Source of the DNA: Bacteroidota bacterium
GTDB taxonomy: Bacteria; Bacteroidota; Bacteroidia; B-17B0; Aurantibacillaceae
Length of the DNA: 64,000 bases
NCBI GenBank assembly: GCA_013288015.1
Contig: JABDCR010000008.1
Location: 1 to 64,000 of the forward strand
Reading direction: 5' to 3'
A model generated the notes under the pieces. That model made no database searches, was not told the origin of the DNA, and worked only from the letters and a program-made list of their open reading frames with translations. Positions 17,077 to 26,030 of the stretch are shown in pieces (position 1 is the stretch's first letter; every line of letters begins with the position of its first letter). A program made the position numbers and the translations under genes.

Positions 17077-17430
17077 ATGAAAGTAAAGATTATACGTACA
17101 AATGATATGCCAGTAAACTATTTTTTGGTTATAGTTGTTAGCCTGCTGTTTATACAATGCAGCAATAGCAAGCAAAACACAACCGTTATCAAGTCTAATT
17201 TGAACGATTTAGGCTGTAGAAAAGATTCTACTACCCCGAAAGATATAACGGCTATGCAATCGGTAATTACATGTCCGAAATGCGGGCACAAAAAAACCGA
17301 AACAATGCCCACCGATGTTTGTTTGCTTAAATATACCTGTACAACTTGTAAGGCCGAGTTGCGCCCCAGGCAAGGCGATTGCTGTGTGTTTTGTACTTAT
17401 GGCACACATAAATGTCCATCAATGCAATAG
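17077..17430 (+). CDS. GDCCVxC-domain cysteine-rich lipoprotein
   Basis: This 117-residue protein has a lipobox-like IQCSN (~27-31). The mature part is Cys-rich: ITCPKCGHKKTETMPTDVCLLKYTCTTCKAEL, then RQGDCCVFCTYGTHKCP, which matches the GDCCVxC family. Some members of that family carry selenocysteine in the motif, but here all positions are Cys (no in-frame TGA). Homologues are often near mercury or other metal-handling genes, so thiol-based metal or redox chemistry is plausible. Two starts are possible; the ATG at 17107 gives a more usual signal length. Confidence 0.75.
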   Translation: MKVKIIRTNDMPVNYFLVIVVSLLFIQCSNSKQNTTVIKSNLNDLGCRKDSTTPKDITAMQSVITCPKCGHKKTETMPTDVCLLKYTCTTCKAELRPRQGDCCVFCTYGTHKCPSMQ

Positions 17431-17540
17431 TTTTATTGTAGTTGTTTAAGTAATTTACCTATAATAATTATAATAAGTAGTTACACGTTTGTTACTTATG
17501 TAAATTAACGTTAATTTTATTCTACTTTTACTTGTTATAC

Positions 17541-17548
17541 TAAATTTG
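17541..17548 (+). promoter_or_regulatory. -7 box TAAATTTG before response regulator gene
   Basis: This is an exact TAnnTTTG match only 4 bp before the ATG at 17553. If it is used, transcription would start at or next to the start codon, giving a leaderless or nearly leaderless mRNA. An AT-rich palindrome ATTAACGTTAAT lies ~30 bp upstream. Confidence 0.45.
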
Positions 17549-17552
17549 CAAA

Positions 17553-18251
17553 ATGGATACGGAAAAAGTAAGGATTTTATTAGTAGATGACGACGAATTT
17601 TTTGGCTTTCTGATAAAAAAATATCTAGAAGAAAAAGATTTTTTGGTAGACAAAGCCAGTAGCGCGCAAGAAGGTTACGAGTTGTTTTGTAAAAACAATT
17701 ACAGTTTATGTTTATTAGATGTTATGATGCCTGTTAAGGATGGTTTTGCCCTTGCCCAAGAAATAAAAGCGAAAGATAGAAGCATGCCCATTATTTTTAT
17801 TACAGGCAATAAAACACCTGAACAAACCCTGATAGGTTTTGATGCGGGTGCCGACGATTATATTAAAAAACCTTTTGCCACCGAAGAATTATTGGTGCGT
17901 ATGAAAGCCATTTTGCGCCGTAGTTTGAAACATAATGGAGCAGAGGATTTTGTGAAATTTAATATAGGTAAATATATTTTTAACTACAGCATGCACACGC
18001 TTGCCTTTGATGATAAAATATACAGGTTAACTACTAAAGAAACACAACTGTTGCACCTGTTGGTGGTTAATGAAAATAAATTATTAAACCGATCGTTTGC
18101 ACTGCAAACAATTTGGAACGAAACCAGCTACCTTAACCGCCGGAGCATGGATGTGTTTGTTACCAAGCTGCGCAAATATTTTGTGCACGATAATGAGGTA
18201 AAAATTGTAAATGTACCCAAGCAGGGGTATATGCTATTTGTTAAATACTAA
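17553..18251 (+). CDS. OmpR/PhoB-family response regulator
   Basis: This 232-residue protein has a receiver domain (~7-120) with acidic pocket VDDDE, phospho-acceptor Asp56 in CLLDVMMP, conserved Thr in FITGNKT and Lys in DDYIKKPF. The C-terminal winged helix (~135-230, LTTKETQLLHLLVVNENKLLNRSFALQTIW ... RSMDVFVTKLRKYF ... VPKQGYMLFV) is of the Trans_reg_C type. No histidine kinase gene is adjacent, so it is an orphan regulator here. It is not a LytTR protein, so it is not an obvious match for the 21-nt repeats found upstream of the T9SS genes. Confidence 0.93.
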   Translation: MDTEKVRILLVDDDEFFGFLIKKYLEEKDFLVDKASSAQEGYELFCKNNYSLCLLDVMMPVKDGFALAQEIKAKDRSMPIIFITGNKTPEQTLIGFDAGADDYIKKPFATEELLVRMKAILRRSLKHNGAEDFVKFNIGKYIFNYSMHTLAFDDKIYRLTTKETQLLHLLVVNENKLLNRSFALQTIWNETSYLNRRSMDVFVTKLRKYFVHDNEVKIVNVPKQGYMLFVKY

Positions 18252-18313
18252 TTAGTCAGCAGGTATTTTTCTTATAAAGAATTTACAGTCCTTGCAAATT
18301 GCCGCTTTTTATT

Positions 18314-18330
18314 ATGTAAGATTTTATTGC
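18314..18330 (+). promoter_or_regulatory. Operator-like motif ATGTAAGATTTTATTGC
   Basis: It is one of several copies of the ATGTAAGATTTT(n)TGC motif, followed by T-rich sequence, about 60-75 bp before the ATG at 18388. The same motif occurs at 25957, 30264 and around 40301-40422. Confidence 0.4.
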
Positions 18331-18387
18331 TTTTTGTTGCTTATTAATAAAAAAAATTGCCGTAGCTTTAATATAAATTTAAAAGCT

Positions 18388-18687
18388 ATGGCAAAAGTAA
18401 AAAACATAAACGGTACAACCGATAATGCCACTATTTGCAGTTGCGGTAGCTGGCTAGAACATTGGGAAACATTTAGCGGCATGCCGCGCCCGCATGAGTG
18501 CATTGTATCTGAGCCTGATTGTTTAGAAAAAGAAGTGACAGGTGCCCATGTACAAAAAGAAGGCGACAACCACACCTGGTACATTGCCCCCTTATGTAAA
18601 GCACACAGTAATACAAAAAACAAAGAGCTAATTGTATCGGATGCATGGCCTTTGGTTGAAGCTAACCGAGCCAACACCTGCGATTAA
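18388..18687 (+). CDS. Small cysteine-rich hypothetical protein
   Basis: It is 99 residues from ATG 18388. The track's longer start (18292) gives an implausible N terminus and crosses the operator-like motif, so I reject it. Sequence has CSCGSWLEHWETFSGMPRPHEC, then GAHVQKEGDNHTWYIAPLCKAHSNTKNKELIV and a final ANTCD. Paired Cys and the PLCxxHN-like end suggest a zinc-binding, HNH-like fold. Similar short proteins occur widely in bacteria without assigned function. Confidence 0.7.
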   Translation: MAKVKNINGTTDNATICSCGSWLEHWETFSGMPRPHECIVSEPDCLEKEVTGAHVQKEGDNHTWYIAPLCKAHSNTKNKELIVSDAWPLVEANRANTCD

Positions 18688-18714
18688 TTTACCTTAGCAT
18701 TTTTATAAATACCA

Positions 18715-18749
18715 ACCGTTTAATCAAAAAAGCATACTGTTTACTCAAA
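18715..18749 (+). promoter_or_regulatory. 21-nt direct-repeat regulatory site (LytTR-like) upstream of GloVer gene
   Basis: Two copies, ACCGTTTAATCAAA at 18715 and ACTGTTTACTCAAA at 18736, are exactly 21 nt apart. They end 74 bp before the ATG at 18823 and 48 bp before the -7 box at 18797. The same motif, period and spacing occur upstream of the genes starting at 34784 and 36289. Confidence 0.6.
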
Positions 18750-18796
18750 AAGCCTTGCCTTTTGTAAAATTGCCTATTAGTAAGTTGCTGTTTTTG

Positions 18797-18804
18797 TATA
18801 TTTG
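18797..18804 (+). promoter_or_regulatory. -7 box TATATTTG for the GloVer/PKD operon
   Basis: It is an exact TAnnTTTG element 19 bp before the ATG at 18823. Position relative to the upstream 21-nt repeats is the same as for the minus-strand gene starting at 34784. Confidence 0.6.
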
Positions 18805-18822
18805 TTAAAACACAATTAACAA

Positions 18823-21144
18823 ATGAAGAAACTTTTACTTACCCTTTCCATTTTATTTTGTTTAACTGCTAATGCACAGTACACAAAGCTGTTAGATTTT
18901 AATGTTGTAACAAACGGGAGCAATCCACAAAGTAACTTGGTTTCTGATGGTACTTTTTTGTACGGTACATCATCAATTGGTGGCGCAAGTAGTTGTGGCA
19001 CAATTTTTAGAATTAAACCCGATGGTACAAGAGATACTACATTATTTACATTTAGCGGAGGAAACGGGAAAAATCCGCAGGGCTCTCTTTACTACGATGG
19101 TGCTTTTTTATACGGAATAACAGCTAACGGAGGCGCAAACTTATATGGCACATTATTTAAAATAAAAACCGATGGTACAGGTTTTACTACACTGATTAAT
19201 TTTGCTAACGATACTGTGCATGGTTGTTATCCATCGGGCGGGGTTATTTCTGATGGTACATTTCTTTATGGTTCTTCGGCAACCGGTGGTTTAACTGATA
19301 ACGGCACCATTTATAAAATAAAACCCGATGGTACAGGCTATACTAAGTTGTATGATTTTATGGGAATCTCAAATGGAGTATATCCTGCCGGAGCTTTTTA
19401 TAACGATGGCACTTTTTTTTACGGATCAACCATGCAAGGCGGTACAAACAATCAAGGAACTATATATAAAATTAAACCCGATGGTACAGGTTATACTGTT
19501 TTATATAGTTTTTCTGGTATAGAAAGTTCTTATACGGCTATAGGCACATTTATTTCTGATGGTACTTTTCTTTATGGTGCGCAAGGTTATGATGGCACAA
19601 GCAACAAAGGCAGAATATTTAGAATAAAACCAGATGGTAGCGGCGATACAACCTTATTTAGTTTCGCAAACACATACGGAACTTACCCAACAGGATCACT
19701 GGTTTCTGATGGCACCTATTTTTATGGAATGGCTCTATCGGGAGGCACAAACAATAACGGTGTAATTTTTAAAATTAAACCCGATGGCACAAGCTATACT
19801 AAACTACTTGATTTTTCAAGCGCAACAACCGGAAATCAACCTATAGGTTCTCTTATGTTAAGTGGTCCATTTTTATATGGCACAGCACAACTTGGTGGTG
19901 CAAACAATGATGGCGTTATTTTTAAATTCAACACAGCATGTACTCCGGTTACATTTACACAATCGCCAACTATATGTGCGGGGCATAGTATAACAGTTGG
20001 CACTAACACATATACCACAAGCGGCACTTATACAACTGTAATTCCTAATGGTACATCAACGGGTTGCGATAGTACAGTAATAACGAACCTAACCGTGCTG
20101 CCACTAAATACATTTACACAAACACCTACTATTTGTAGCGGACAAACATTAAGTGTTGGTACAAGCACCTATACTACAACGGGCACTTATACCGATGTTG
20201 TATCATCAGTTGTTACAGGTTGCGATAGCACCATTACTACGCACTTAACTGTGTTGTCAGCAGCATCGTCAACATCAAACACAATTTCAATTTGTTCGGG
20301 TCAATCAGTAAATGTTGGCACTGATGTTTATACAAGCAGCGGAACTTACACATTTACTTATAACGGTGGTGCTTGCGATAGTACAATAATAACTAACCTA
20401 ACAGTTAACCCAACACCAACCATAACCATTAATAGCAACAACCTTTGTGCTAATAATAACAATGGCACAACACTTACTACCAACGGTGCAACCTCATACA
20501 CCTGGAGCACAGGTAGTTTGTACGATACTACCATGGTGCACCCAACAACCACAGCAACTTATTCTGTAATTGGTACATTAGGCACTTGCACCGCTTCGGC
20601 AACAACTACGGTAACGGTAACCCATGTAACGGTAAATTTTGGGGTTTTATACTTAACCTGTCAATGTCCCGGTGTGGGTTTTGTTGACAGTAGCCATGTT
20701 AGTGCAGGAGATTCAATCGTGGCCTGGAATTGGGTTTTTACCGGAGGAATGCCTGCAACTTCTAATCAGCAAAATCCATCGGGTTTGGTAATTTTTGGGC
20801 AAGGTTATCATGTGGTTTGTTTAACCATAAGAACAGCTAATGGCTGTACCGATAGTATTTGTAAAAACGTATACGAGCCCACCGGTGGTATAAATAAATA
20901 TGAAAACTCATTAGATTTAAACATTTACCCCAACCCTGCTAAAGATATTTTGAATGTTGAATTAGAAATGTTGAATGGAAAAGCTGAATTAAAATTGTAT
21001 GATGTAAACGGCAAACAAGTTTTATGGCAAACCATAAATGGTAAAACAATTGTTGATGTAAGCAGCTTAGCTAACGGAGTTTACAACATTAGTGTTTCAA
21101 ATAGCGAGGGCGTGGCAAATAAAAAATTAATTATTGTAAAATAA
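18823..21144 (+). CDS. Secreted GloVer-repeat T9SS protein
   Basis: This 773-residue protein has a signal peptide (~1-18). About eight ~44-residue repeats of the Gloeo_Verruco (TIGR03803) type follow (~20-370; pattern LxSDGTFLYGxSxxGGxxxxGTIFKIKPDGT), probably a beta-propeller. Three ~55-residue repeats (~375-530; ICxGQxxxVGTxxYTxSGTYT...CDSTIITNLTV), an Ig/PKD-like stretch (~530-690) and a T9SS sorting domain (~700-773, NIYPNPAKDILNVELEML ... KKLIIVK) complete it. It is exported to the cell surface, probably adhesive or structural. The next gene starts 5 bp later with a related sorting domain, so the two form an operon. Confidence 0.9.
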   Translation: MKKLLLTLSILFCLTANAQYTKLLDFNVVTNGSNPQSNLVSDGTFLYGTSSIGGASSCGTIFRIKPDGTRDTTLFTFSGGNGKNPQGSLYYDGAFLYGITANGGANLYGTLFKIKTDGTGFTTLINFANDTVHGCYPSGGVISDGTFLYGSSATGGLTDNGTIYKIKPDGTGYTKLYDFMGISNGVYPAGAFYNDGTFFYGSTMQGGTNNQGTIYKIKPDGTGYTVLYSFSGIESSYTAIGTFISDGTFLYGAQGYDGTSNKGRIFRIKPDGSGDTTLFSFANTYGTYPTGSLVSDGTYFYGMALSGGTNNNGVIFKIKPDGTSYTKLLDFSSATTGNQPIGSLMLSGPFLYGTAQLGGANNDGVIFKFNTACTPVTFTQSPTICAGHSITVGTNTYTTSGTYTTVIPNGTSTGCDSTVITNLTVLPLNTFTQTPTICSGQTLSVGTSTYTTTGTYTDVVSSVVTGCDSTITTHLTVLSAASSTSNTISICSGQSVNVGTDVYTSSGTYTFTYNGGACDSTIITNLTVNPTPTITINSNNLCANNNNGTTLTTNGATSYTWSTGSLYDTTMVHPTTTATYSVIGTLGTCTASATTTVTVTHVTVNFGVLYLTCQCPGVGFVDSSHVSAGDSIVAWNWVFTGGMPATSNQQNPSGLVIFGQGYHVVCLTIRTANGCTDSICKNVYEPTGGINKYENSLDLNIYPNPAKDILNVELEMLNGKAELKLYDVNGKQVLWQTINGKTIVDVSSLANGVYNISVSNSEGVANKKLIIVK

Positions 21145-21149
21145 AAAGC

Positions 21150-22322
21150 ATGAAAAAAATTTTATTACTTCTTTCTTTTATTTATGTGGTGCAGTTGAGT
21201 GCGCAGTGTCCCATAAATATAACAGCCGAGTATGGCATTATTTGTAATAGTATGAAAGTTCAGCTAATAGCATCGGGGGCTACCAGTTATAGCTGGCATC
21301 CTCAGCCTTTTGTATCAACAAGTATAAATGGCGATACCGTTATAGCACAACCAAGTGCAAGCATTATTTACACCGTAACAGGTATAACGGGTACTTGTAC
21401 TGCCACCAACACGGTTGAAGTTATTGTTAATAATTGTATACCGCCACAAGTTGGTTTTACAAAAAGTACCGGCATTACGTGTGTAAACCATTGCATTATT
21501 TTTAATGATACAACACAATATCATAGTACCAAGCCTTTGTTTTACACCTGGGTTTTTCCGGGTGGTAGCATTATACCTGTTACAGGTGGTTCTATCATTG
21601 GCGATACACTTACTTATGCCATGACAAATAGCACGCCGCTTAACCCTGTAAAAGTTTGTTACCATGTAAACAGTCAGTTAAATGGTAATGGTTATTATCC
21701 GGTAACGCAAATAGTTAGAAATGGTATCAATCAAATAAATACTTATAACGATAGTGTAAAGGTTTTGCCGGGCCCTACGGTAAATTTTAGTTTAGCGCAA
21801 GATACCGCTCCGCACACCTGGGATGTTTATCCGACTTATTATAGTGCGGCACAGTCATCTTCGGCCATTTGGTATTGGGGCGATGGCACATCAACTGCGG
21901 GGCTTTATCCAAGCCATACATATGCAGTAGCGGGCAAATATACCATTAGCGTAAGCTTTACTGATATAACCGGATGCAGAGATAGTGTGTGGCAAACCGA
22001 TTCGGTTTATCGTTTAAGTAACAGTAGTATGGTTACTGTAAATGTTTTACAAAGCACAACAGGTATTTCAATATTTAAAACTCAAAATGCAAGCATTAAA
22101 ATTTACCCCAACCCTGCTAAAGATGTTTTGAATGTTGAATTAGAAATGTTGAATGAAAAAGCTGAACTAAAATTGTTTGATGTAAACGGTAAAATGGTTT
22201 TAAGTCAGAGCATAAACGGCACAGCAACAATTGATGTAAGCAATTTAAATGCGGGTGTGTATAATATTAGCATAGCAAATAACGAGGGCGTTGTAAATAA
22301 ACGCTTGGTTATTGTAAGGTAA
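21150..22322 (+). CDS. Secreted PKD-domain T9SS protein
   Basis: This 390-residue protein has a signal peptide (~1-19, VVQLSAQ), an Ig-like domain (~20-95), a Thr/Ser-rich middle with Cys pairs, and a PKD-like domain (~215-285, AIWYWGDGTSTAGLYPSHTYAVAGKYTISVSF). The sorting domain (~315-390, KIYPNPAKDVLNVELEMLNEKAELKLFDVNGK) is nearly the same as in the upstream gene at DNA level. Surface display by T9SS is expected; ligand unknown. Confidence 0.9.
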   Translation: MKKILLLLSFIYVVQLSAQCPINITAEYGIICNSMKVQLIASGATSYSWHPQPFVSTSINGDTVIAQPSASIIYTVTGITGTCTATNTVEVIVNNCIPPQVGFTKSTGITCVNHCIIFNDTTQYHSTKPLFYTWVFPGGSIIPVTGGSIIGDTLTYAMTNSTPLNPVKVCYHVNSQLNGNGYYPVTQIVRNGINQINTYNDSVKVLPGPTVNFSLAQDTAPHTWDVYPTYYSAAQSSSAIWYWGDGTSTAGLYPSHTYAVAGKYTISVSFTDITGCRDSVWQTDSVYRLSNSSMVTVNVLQSTTGISIFKTQNASIKIYPNPAKDVLNVELEMLNEKAELKLFDVNGKMVLSQSINGTATIDVSNLNAGVYNISIANNEGVVNKRLVIVR

Positions 22323-22485
22323 ATTTTGCTTTAATAGCCCAAACCACGGCAAGTTTATTAGCATAAATAGTTAAATAAGTTAACTATATGTTAAATCCAA
22401 CGATTTTATAAATTTATTTTTTTTGCCAATTAAACCTTTCGTTAATTTCAGTATCTAAACTTTATAAAACTTAAAAAAACAAACC

Positions 22486-23442
22486 ATGAAAACAACAAAA
22501 CTAACTTTAGCCCTTGCAGGATTGCTGATTGCCGGAGGAGCAATTGTTTCTTCTTGCAAAAAGAGCACAACAACACCTACGCCTGCACAGGATACGAATG
22601 CAAGTACGGCTTCGGATAATAACATGGCCGAGCAACACTCGAACGATGTTGAAAATATAGGTGCAGAAGCTGTTGATAACGGTAGTTTATCTACTTTCCG
22701 TTTAGCAAATGGCGGCCTAAGTGTTGCTTCAACAAATACATATAATGTTACCGGTTTTGGTACCGGTAATGTAACGGTTACTTTTTATAGTTATACAGGT
22801 GCTGATGGTCATACACGTAATGGTTCTATTAATTATACTATTACAGGTGGTACACATTATCGTGATATTGGTATGACTATAACTGTTTCAACATCTACAC
22901 TTAACCCTTATACAGTAGATAACAATACAGTTACGATTTCCAAAACAATATATAATGATGGTTTAGTTGCTGCTGGTGGTAACATGCAATGGACAATTAA
23001 TACTAACTTATCTATAGCAAAAGCAAGTGGTGGTACATTTACCTGGAATACAAACAACCGAACCCACGTACTTTTAAACACAAACGCTACTACTTATGAT
23101 GGCACAGCTTATGCTGCGGCTTATAACGGTGCTGCTACTCCTATTACATGGGGTAACACAGCAACTTCTGGCCCATTAAATGGTGCCATCATACAAATTG
23201 ATGGTACGGCAACCGGTACATCGGCTGATGGGGTAGCGTATAGCGTTACCACAAGCGGTGTGGTTCGTAACCATAACTGTACGCCTTTTCCTGGTCGTCT
23301 GCACTTTCATCCGTTTGTAGCGGGTACTATAACTTTTACCCCGGGCAACAAAACACCTCGTATTATAAATTACGGTAACGGTGCCTGCGATACAACTTAC
23401 ACAATTTCGATTGGTAGCTGGAGCATAACAATTACCTGGTAA
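22486..23442 (+). CDS. Secreted lipoprotein, hypothetical
   Basis: This 318-residue protein has lipoprotein signal GAIVSSCKKSTTT (Cys ~24) and a Thr/Pro/Asp-rich linker. A Gly/Thr/Asn-rich beta domain follows (TFYSYTGADGHTRNGSINYTITGGTHYRD, IIQIDGTATGTSADGVAYSVTTSG, CTPFPGRLHFHPFVAGTITF). The NHNCxxFPGRLHFHPFVAGTI segment with His residues looks conserved in Bacteroidota lipoproteins of unknown role. It is monocistronic and followed by a clear intrinsic terminator. Confidence 0.75.
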   Translation: MKTTKLTLALAGLLIAGGAIVSSCKKSTTTPTPAQDTNASTASDNNMAEQHSNDVENIGAEAVDNGSLSTFRLANGGLSVASTNTYNVTGFGTGNVTVTFYSYTGADGHTRNGSINYTITGGTHYRDIGMTITVSTSTLNPYTVDNNTVTISKTIYNDGLVAAGGNMQWTINTNLSIAKASGGTFTWNTNNRTHVLLNTNATTYDGTAYAAAYNGAATPITWGNTATSGPLNGAIIQIDGTATGTSADGVAYSVTTSGVVRNHNCTPFPGRLHFHPFVAGTITFTPGNKTPRIINYGNGACDTTYTISIGSWSITITW

Positions 23443-23462
23443 TTAAATTATAACTAATTTTT

Positions 23463-23493
23463 AAAAAGCCCTATTACATAGGGCTTTTTTTTT
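23463..23493 (+). terminator. Intrinsic terminator after lipoprotein gene
   Basis: The hairpin is AAAAAGCCCTATtacATAGGGCTTTTT with a run of T, 20 bp after the stop at 23442. It is the clearest rho-independent terminator of this part of the window. Confidence 0.85.
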
Positions 23494-23568
23494 GTTGAAC
23501 CTTAGCTGCTAAATAATTTTTATATATTTAAAAAAAGTTTAAACCTATTGGAGTGGATAGGTAAGTTT

Positions 23569-24600
23569 ATGAAAAAAATTATACTACTGGTTGCGTTTGC
23601 TTTTTTTAGTGCAACTGTTTTTGCGCAAAAAATTCCGGTAGATAGTTTAACGCATAAACAAAAAGTAGTTCGCAAAACTATTTTGTTGGGTGCTATGGGT
23701 GCTTATACGGCAGGCTCCATAACCTTTTTAGATTTAATTTGGTACCACCCCTATCAATCAACCTCGTTTCATTTTTTTAATGATAATTCGCAATGGTGCC
23801 AAATGGATAAATGCGGACATGCTTTTTCTACCTACAGCAGCGCACGACTTGTAATGGAGGCCATGGATTGGGCAGGCTTTGAAACAAACCCGTTTAATGC
23901 CAGTTTGGGGCACTTATCTACCGGGGGTTTACGATGGGCGGGTTTTTCGAAAAGAGAAAGCATTATTATAGGACAGGCGTTTGGACTTTTATATTTAAGT
24001 TCGGTTGAGATACTGGATGGTTTTTCGAAAGAGTGGGGCTTTAGCTGGGGCGATGAAGCAGCCAATTTTGTGGGTGGCTTTGCTTTTAGTTTGCAACAAT
24101 TTTATTGGAAAGAACAACGCATACAATTAAAATTTTCGGATCATCAAACTTCTTTTCCTCCTTATCGTCCAAATGTTTTGGGCAGTAACTTTGCCGAACA
24201 AATTATTAAAGATTATAACGGACAAACTTATTGGGTATCGTTTAACGTTGCCTCTTTTCTAAAAAAAGAAACCAAGTTCCCCAACTGGATAAACGTTTCG
24301 TTTGGGTACGGCGCCACCAACATGATAACAGGTAAAAACAACACCATTGTTTACCCTGATGGTACCACCGCCAACGACCCTGTGAAAAACCAAACAGCGA
24401 TTGTTAGTGCCAATGGCCACATAGATTATTTTTACCGTTATCGCAAATATTATTTTTCGTTAGATGTTGATTTTACCAAAATAAAAACAAAATCGCGCCT
24501 GCTTAAAAGTGTCTTCTCTGTTGTTAATGGTTTTAAATTACCTTTTCCTACTATCGAGTACGATAAATACGGCACACATTTTAAACCGTTTTATTTTTAG
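23569..24600 (+). CDS. DUF2279 family exported protein
   Basis: It is 343 residues from ATG 23569. The track start at 23548 is a TTG and would place seven residues before the signal peptide MKKIILLVAFAFFSATVFAQ. Family features are WHPYQSTSFHFFNDNSQWCQMDKCGHAFSTYSSARL-type sequence (~50-85) and SKEWGFSWGDEAANFVGG followed by FSLQQFYW (~145-175). The C-terminal half contains IxLKFS and strand-rich sequence ending in PxIEYDxYGTHFKPFYF. DUF2279 (YfiM-like) proteins sit in the outer membrane or periplasm. Function unknown. Confidence 0.85.
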   Translation: MKKIILLVAFAFFSATVFAQKIPVDSLTHKQKVVRKTILLGAMGAYTAGSITFLDLIWYHPYQSTSFHFFNDNSQWCQMDKCGHAFSTYSSARLVMEAMDWAGFETNPFNASLGHLSTGGLRWAGFSKRESIIIGQAFGLLYLSSVEILDGFSKEWGFSWGDEAANFVGGFAFSLQQFYWKEQRIQLKFSDHQTSFPPYRPNVLGSNFAEQIIKDYNGQTYWVSFNVASFLKKETKFPNWINVSFGYGATNMITGKNNTIVYPDGTTANDPVKNQTAIVSANGHIDYFYRYRKYYFSLDVDFTKIKTKSRLLKSVFSVVNGFKLPFPTIEYDKYGTHFKPFYF

Positions 24601-24741
24601 TCGGCTCTCCCTATTCTATTTATTAAATCCTTGTTGAAGTCCTCTTCAATTTTTAAAACAAAAACCTAAACTCACAACAAATGTTAATTAAACCGTTGTG
24701 GCACAAGCTTTGTTTTTTGCATTACATAATAAACAAACATT

Positions 24742-25917
24742 ATGAAAACAAAACACATCCTTCTGCTTTTGATTTGCCTTGGCATTCAAAATTTTTATGC
24801 CCAAAAAATAATGTTTACTAAGGGCAGCAATTATAACTCATCAGGCAAAAGAGTGCCGTATACGTTGTATGTAGTTGATGGAAAAACGTACACGCTATTT
24901 AGATCGAAACACGCCCCTTATGGCATTACAAACCCTACTGGCCTTATATCGTATTATGTTGGGTACGACTCGTTAAACCCACAACACGCAAAAGTATATT
25001 ATAATATGCCCTTTTTTATTAACACACAAAGTTACCCCAGCAGTGCGTCGGGTAAAATTATTTCGGCGGGCAATAATTTTTGTGAGTTTCAATTTTATGC
25101 AATTGATAATATTGGAAACAGAAAATTAAAAATTGCCTGGCAATCTGTTTCGGATGATGATATAAAAAAGAATAAGGTTATACCGGGTGCATGTTTTAAA
25201 GTAGTTTACTTGCCGCAAACACCTGAGGCTTCTATTATTTATTTTGACCAAACTGCCAGTGACAATGATATTAATTGGAAAAAACCTGAGCTATCGAAAC
25301 CCAACGGACTTACTATGGATTTTGAAACCAACCTACTTTTTACGAACCCTAGCAAAATTAACCAGTACTTAGCCAGTTATGCGCAACCACAAATAAAAAA
25401 TGTATTGCCTTATTTTATGTTAGATATGGGCTGGCAATATAAATCGGGGTTTTCGTGGATTTTAGGTTGGGGTGGCGCATCAAAATTATTTATGGGAAAA
25501 CTGGGTGTTGGTTATTTGCAAAAAATTAACCGCCGCATATACATAAACACTTCGCTAAACTTTACGAATATGTCGTATAGCAGACCCGGATTTGCAAACA
25601 AGGGAATTACGACACTGTCTGATACTGCACAGTTTACCTACACTAATTGGTTTTTTAACCCGAAGATTGATTTAATGTGGCGTATATCAAAAAATAATTC
25701 TCGTGCCTGCACGTTTCTTAAAGTTGGCGCAGGTGTTTTTTGTAACCTAAACCCAAACCGAAAATGGGTTTACGAAAAAGGTTATGCAACTACATACAAA
25801 GGCAACCCTACTACCGCTTATTCATATGCTGCTGATATAAACAGCTTGCCGCCCTTTACAAACTACATGGCTTATATAAGTGTGGGCATAGTGTTGCAAA
25901 GTATACGTAAACCTTAG
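24742..25917 (+). CDS. Exported hypothetical, probable outer-membrane protein
   Basis: This 391-residue protein has a signal peptide (~1-20, IQNFYAQ). The first half (KGSNYNSSGKRVPYTLYVVDGKTYTLFRSKHAPYGITNPTGLISY) is a soluble beta domain. The second half (~210-391) has alternating aromatic strands (QYKSGFSWILGWGGASKLFMGKLGVGYLQKINRRIYINTSLNF) typical of a small outer-membrane barrel. No family recognised and no sorting domain. Confidence 0.7.
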   Translation: MKTKHILLLLICLGIQNFYAQKIMFTKGSNYNSSGKRVPYTLYVVDGKTYTLFRSKHAPYGITNPTGLISYYVGYDSLNPQHAKVYYNMPFFINTQSYPSSASGKIISAGNNFCEFQFYAIDNIGNRKLKIAWQSVSDDDIKKNKVIPGACFKVVYLPQTPEASIIYFDQTASDNDINWKKPELSKPNGLTMDFETNLLFTNPSKINQYLASYAQPQIKNVLPYFMLDMGWQYKSGFSWILGWGGASKLFMGKLGVGYLQKINRRIYINTSLNFTNMSYSRPGFANKGITTLSDTAQFTYTNWFFNPKIDLMWRISKNNSRACTFLKVGAGVFCNLNPNRKWVYEKGYATTYKGNPTTAYSYAADINSLPPFTNYMAYISVGIVLQSIRKP

Positions 25918-25956
25918 TAATTGTTTTGGCTGTTTATGCAAAACCGTACCTATAGA

Positions 25957-25972
25957 CATGTAAGATTTTTGC
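25957..25972 (+). promoter_or_regulatory. Operator-like motif CATGTAAGATTTTTGC
   Basis: It is a copy of the ATGTAAGATTTTTGC motif, 35 bp before an exact -7 box TAGATTTG (26007-26014) and about 60 bp before the ATG at 26031. The next 12 bp (ATTTTTTGTAC) also match the copy at 30264. Confidence 0.5.
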
Positions 25973-26030
25973 ATTTTTTGTACTTTTTTTGAATATTAAA
26001 ATGTTGTAGATTTGAGTAAAGGAAAGTAAC

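Noticed and set aside
17553-18251. The response regulator as the factor binding the 21-nt LytTR-like repeats
   Set aside because: Its C-terminal domain is an OmpR-type winged helix, not LytTR. OmpR-type sites usually repeat at 10-11 nt.
18292-18387. N-terminal extension of the Cys-rich protein (MQIAAFYYVRFYCFLLLINKK...)
   Set aside because: It looks like a signal peptide at first sight, but it runs through the ATGTAAGATTTT motif and likely promoter. The ATG at 18388 begins the conserved part.
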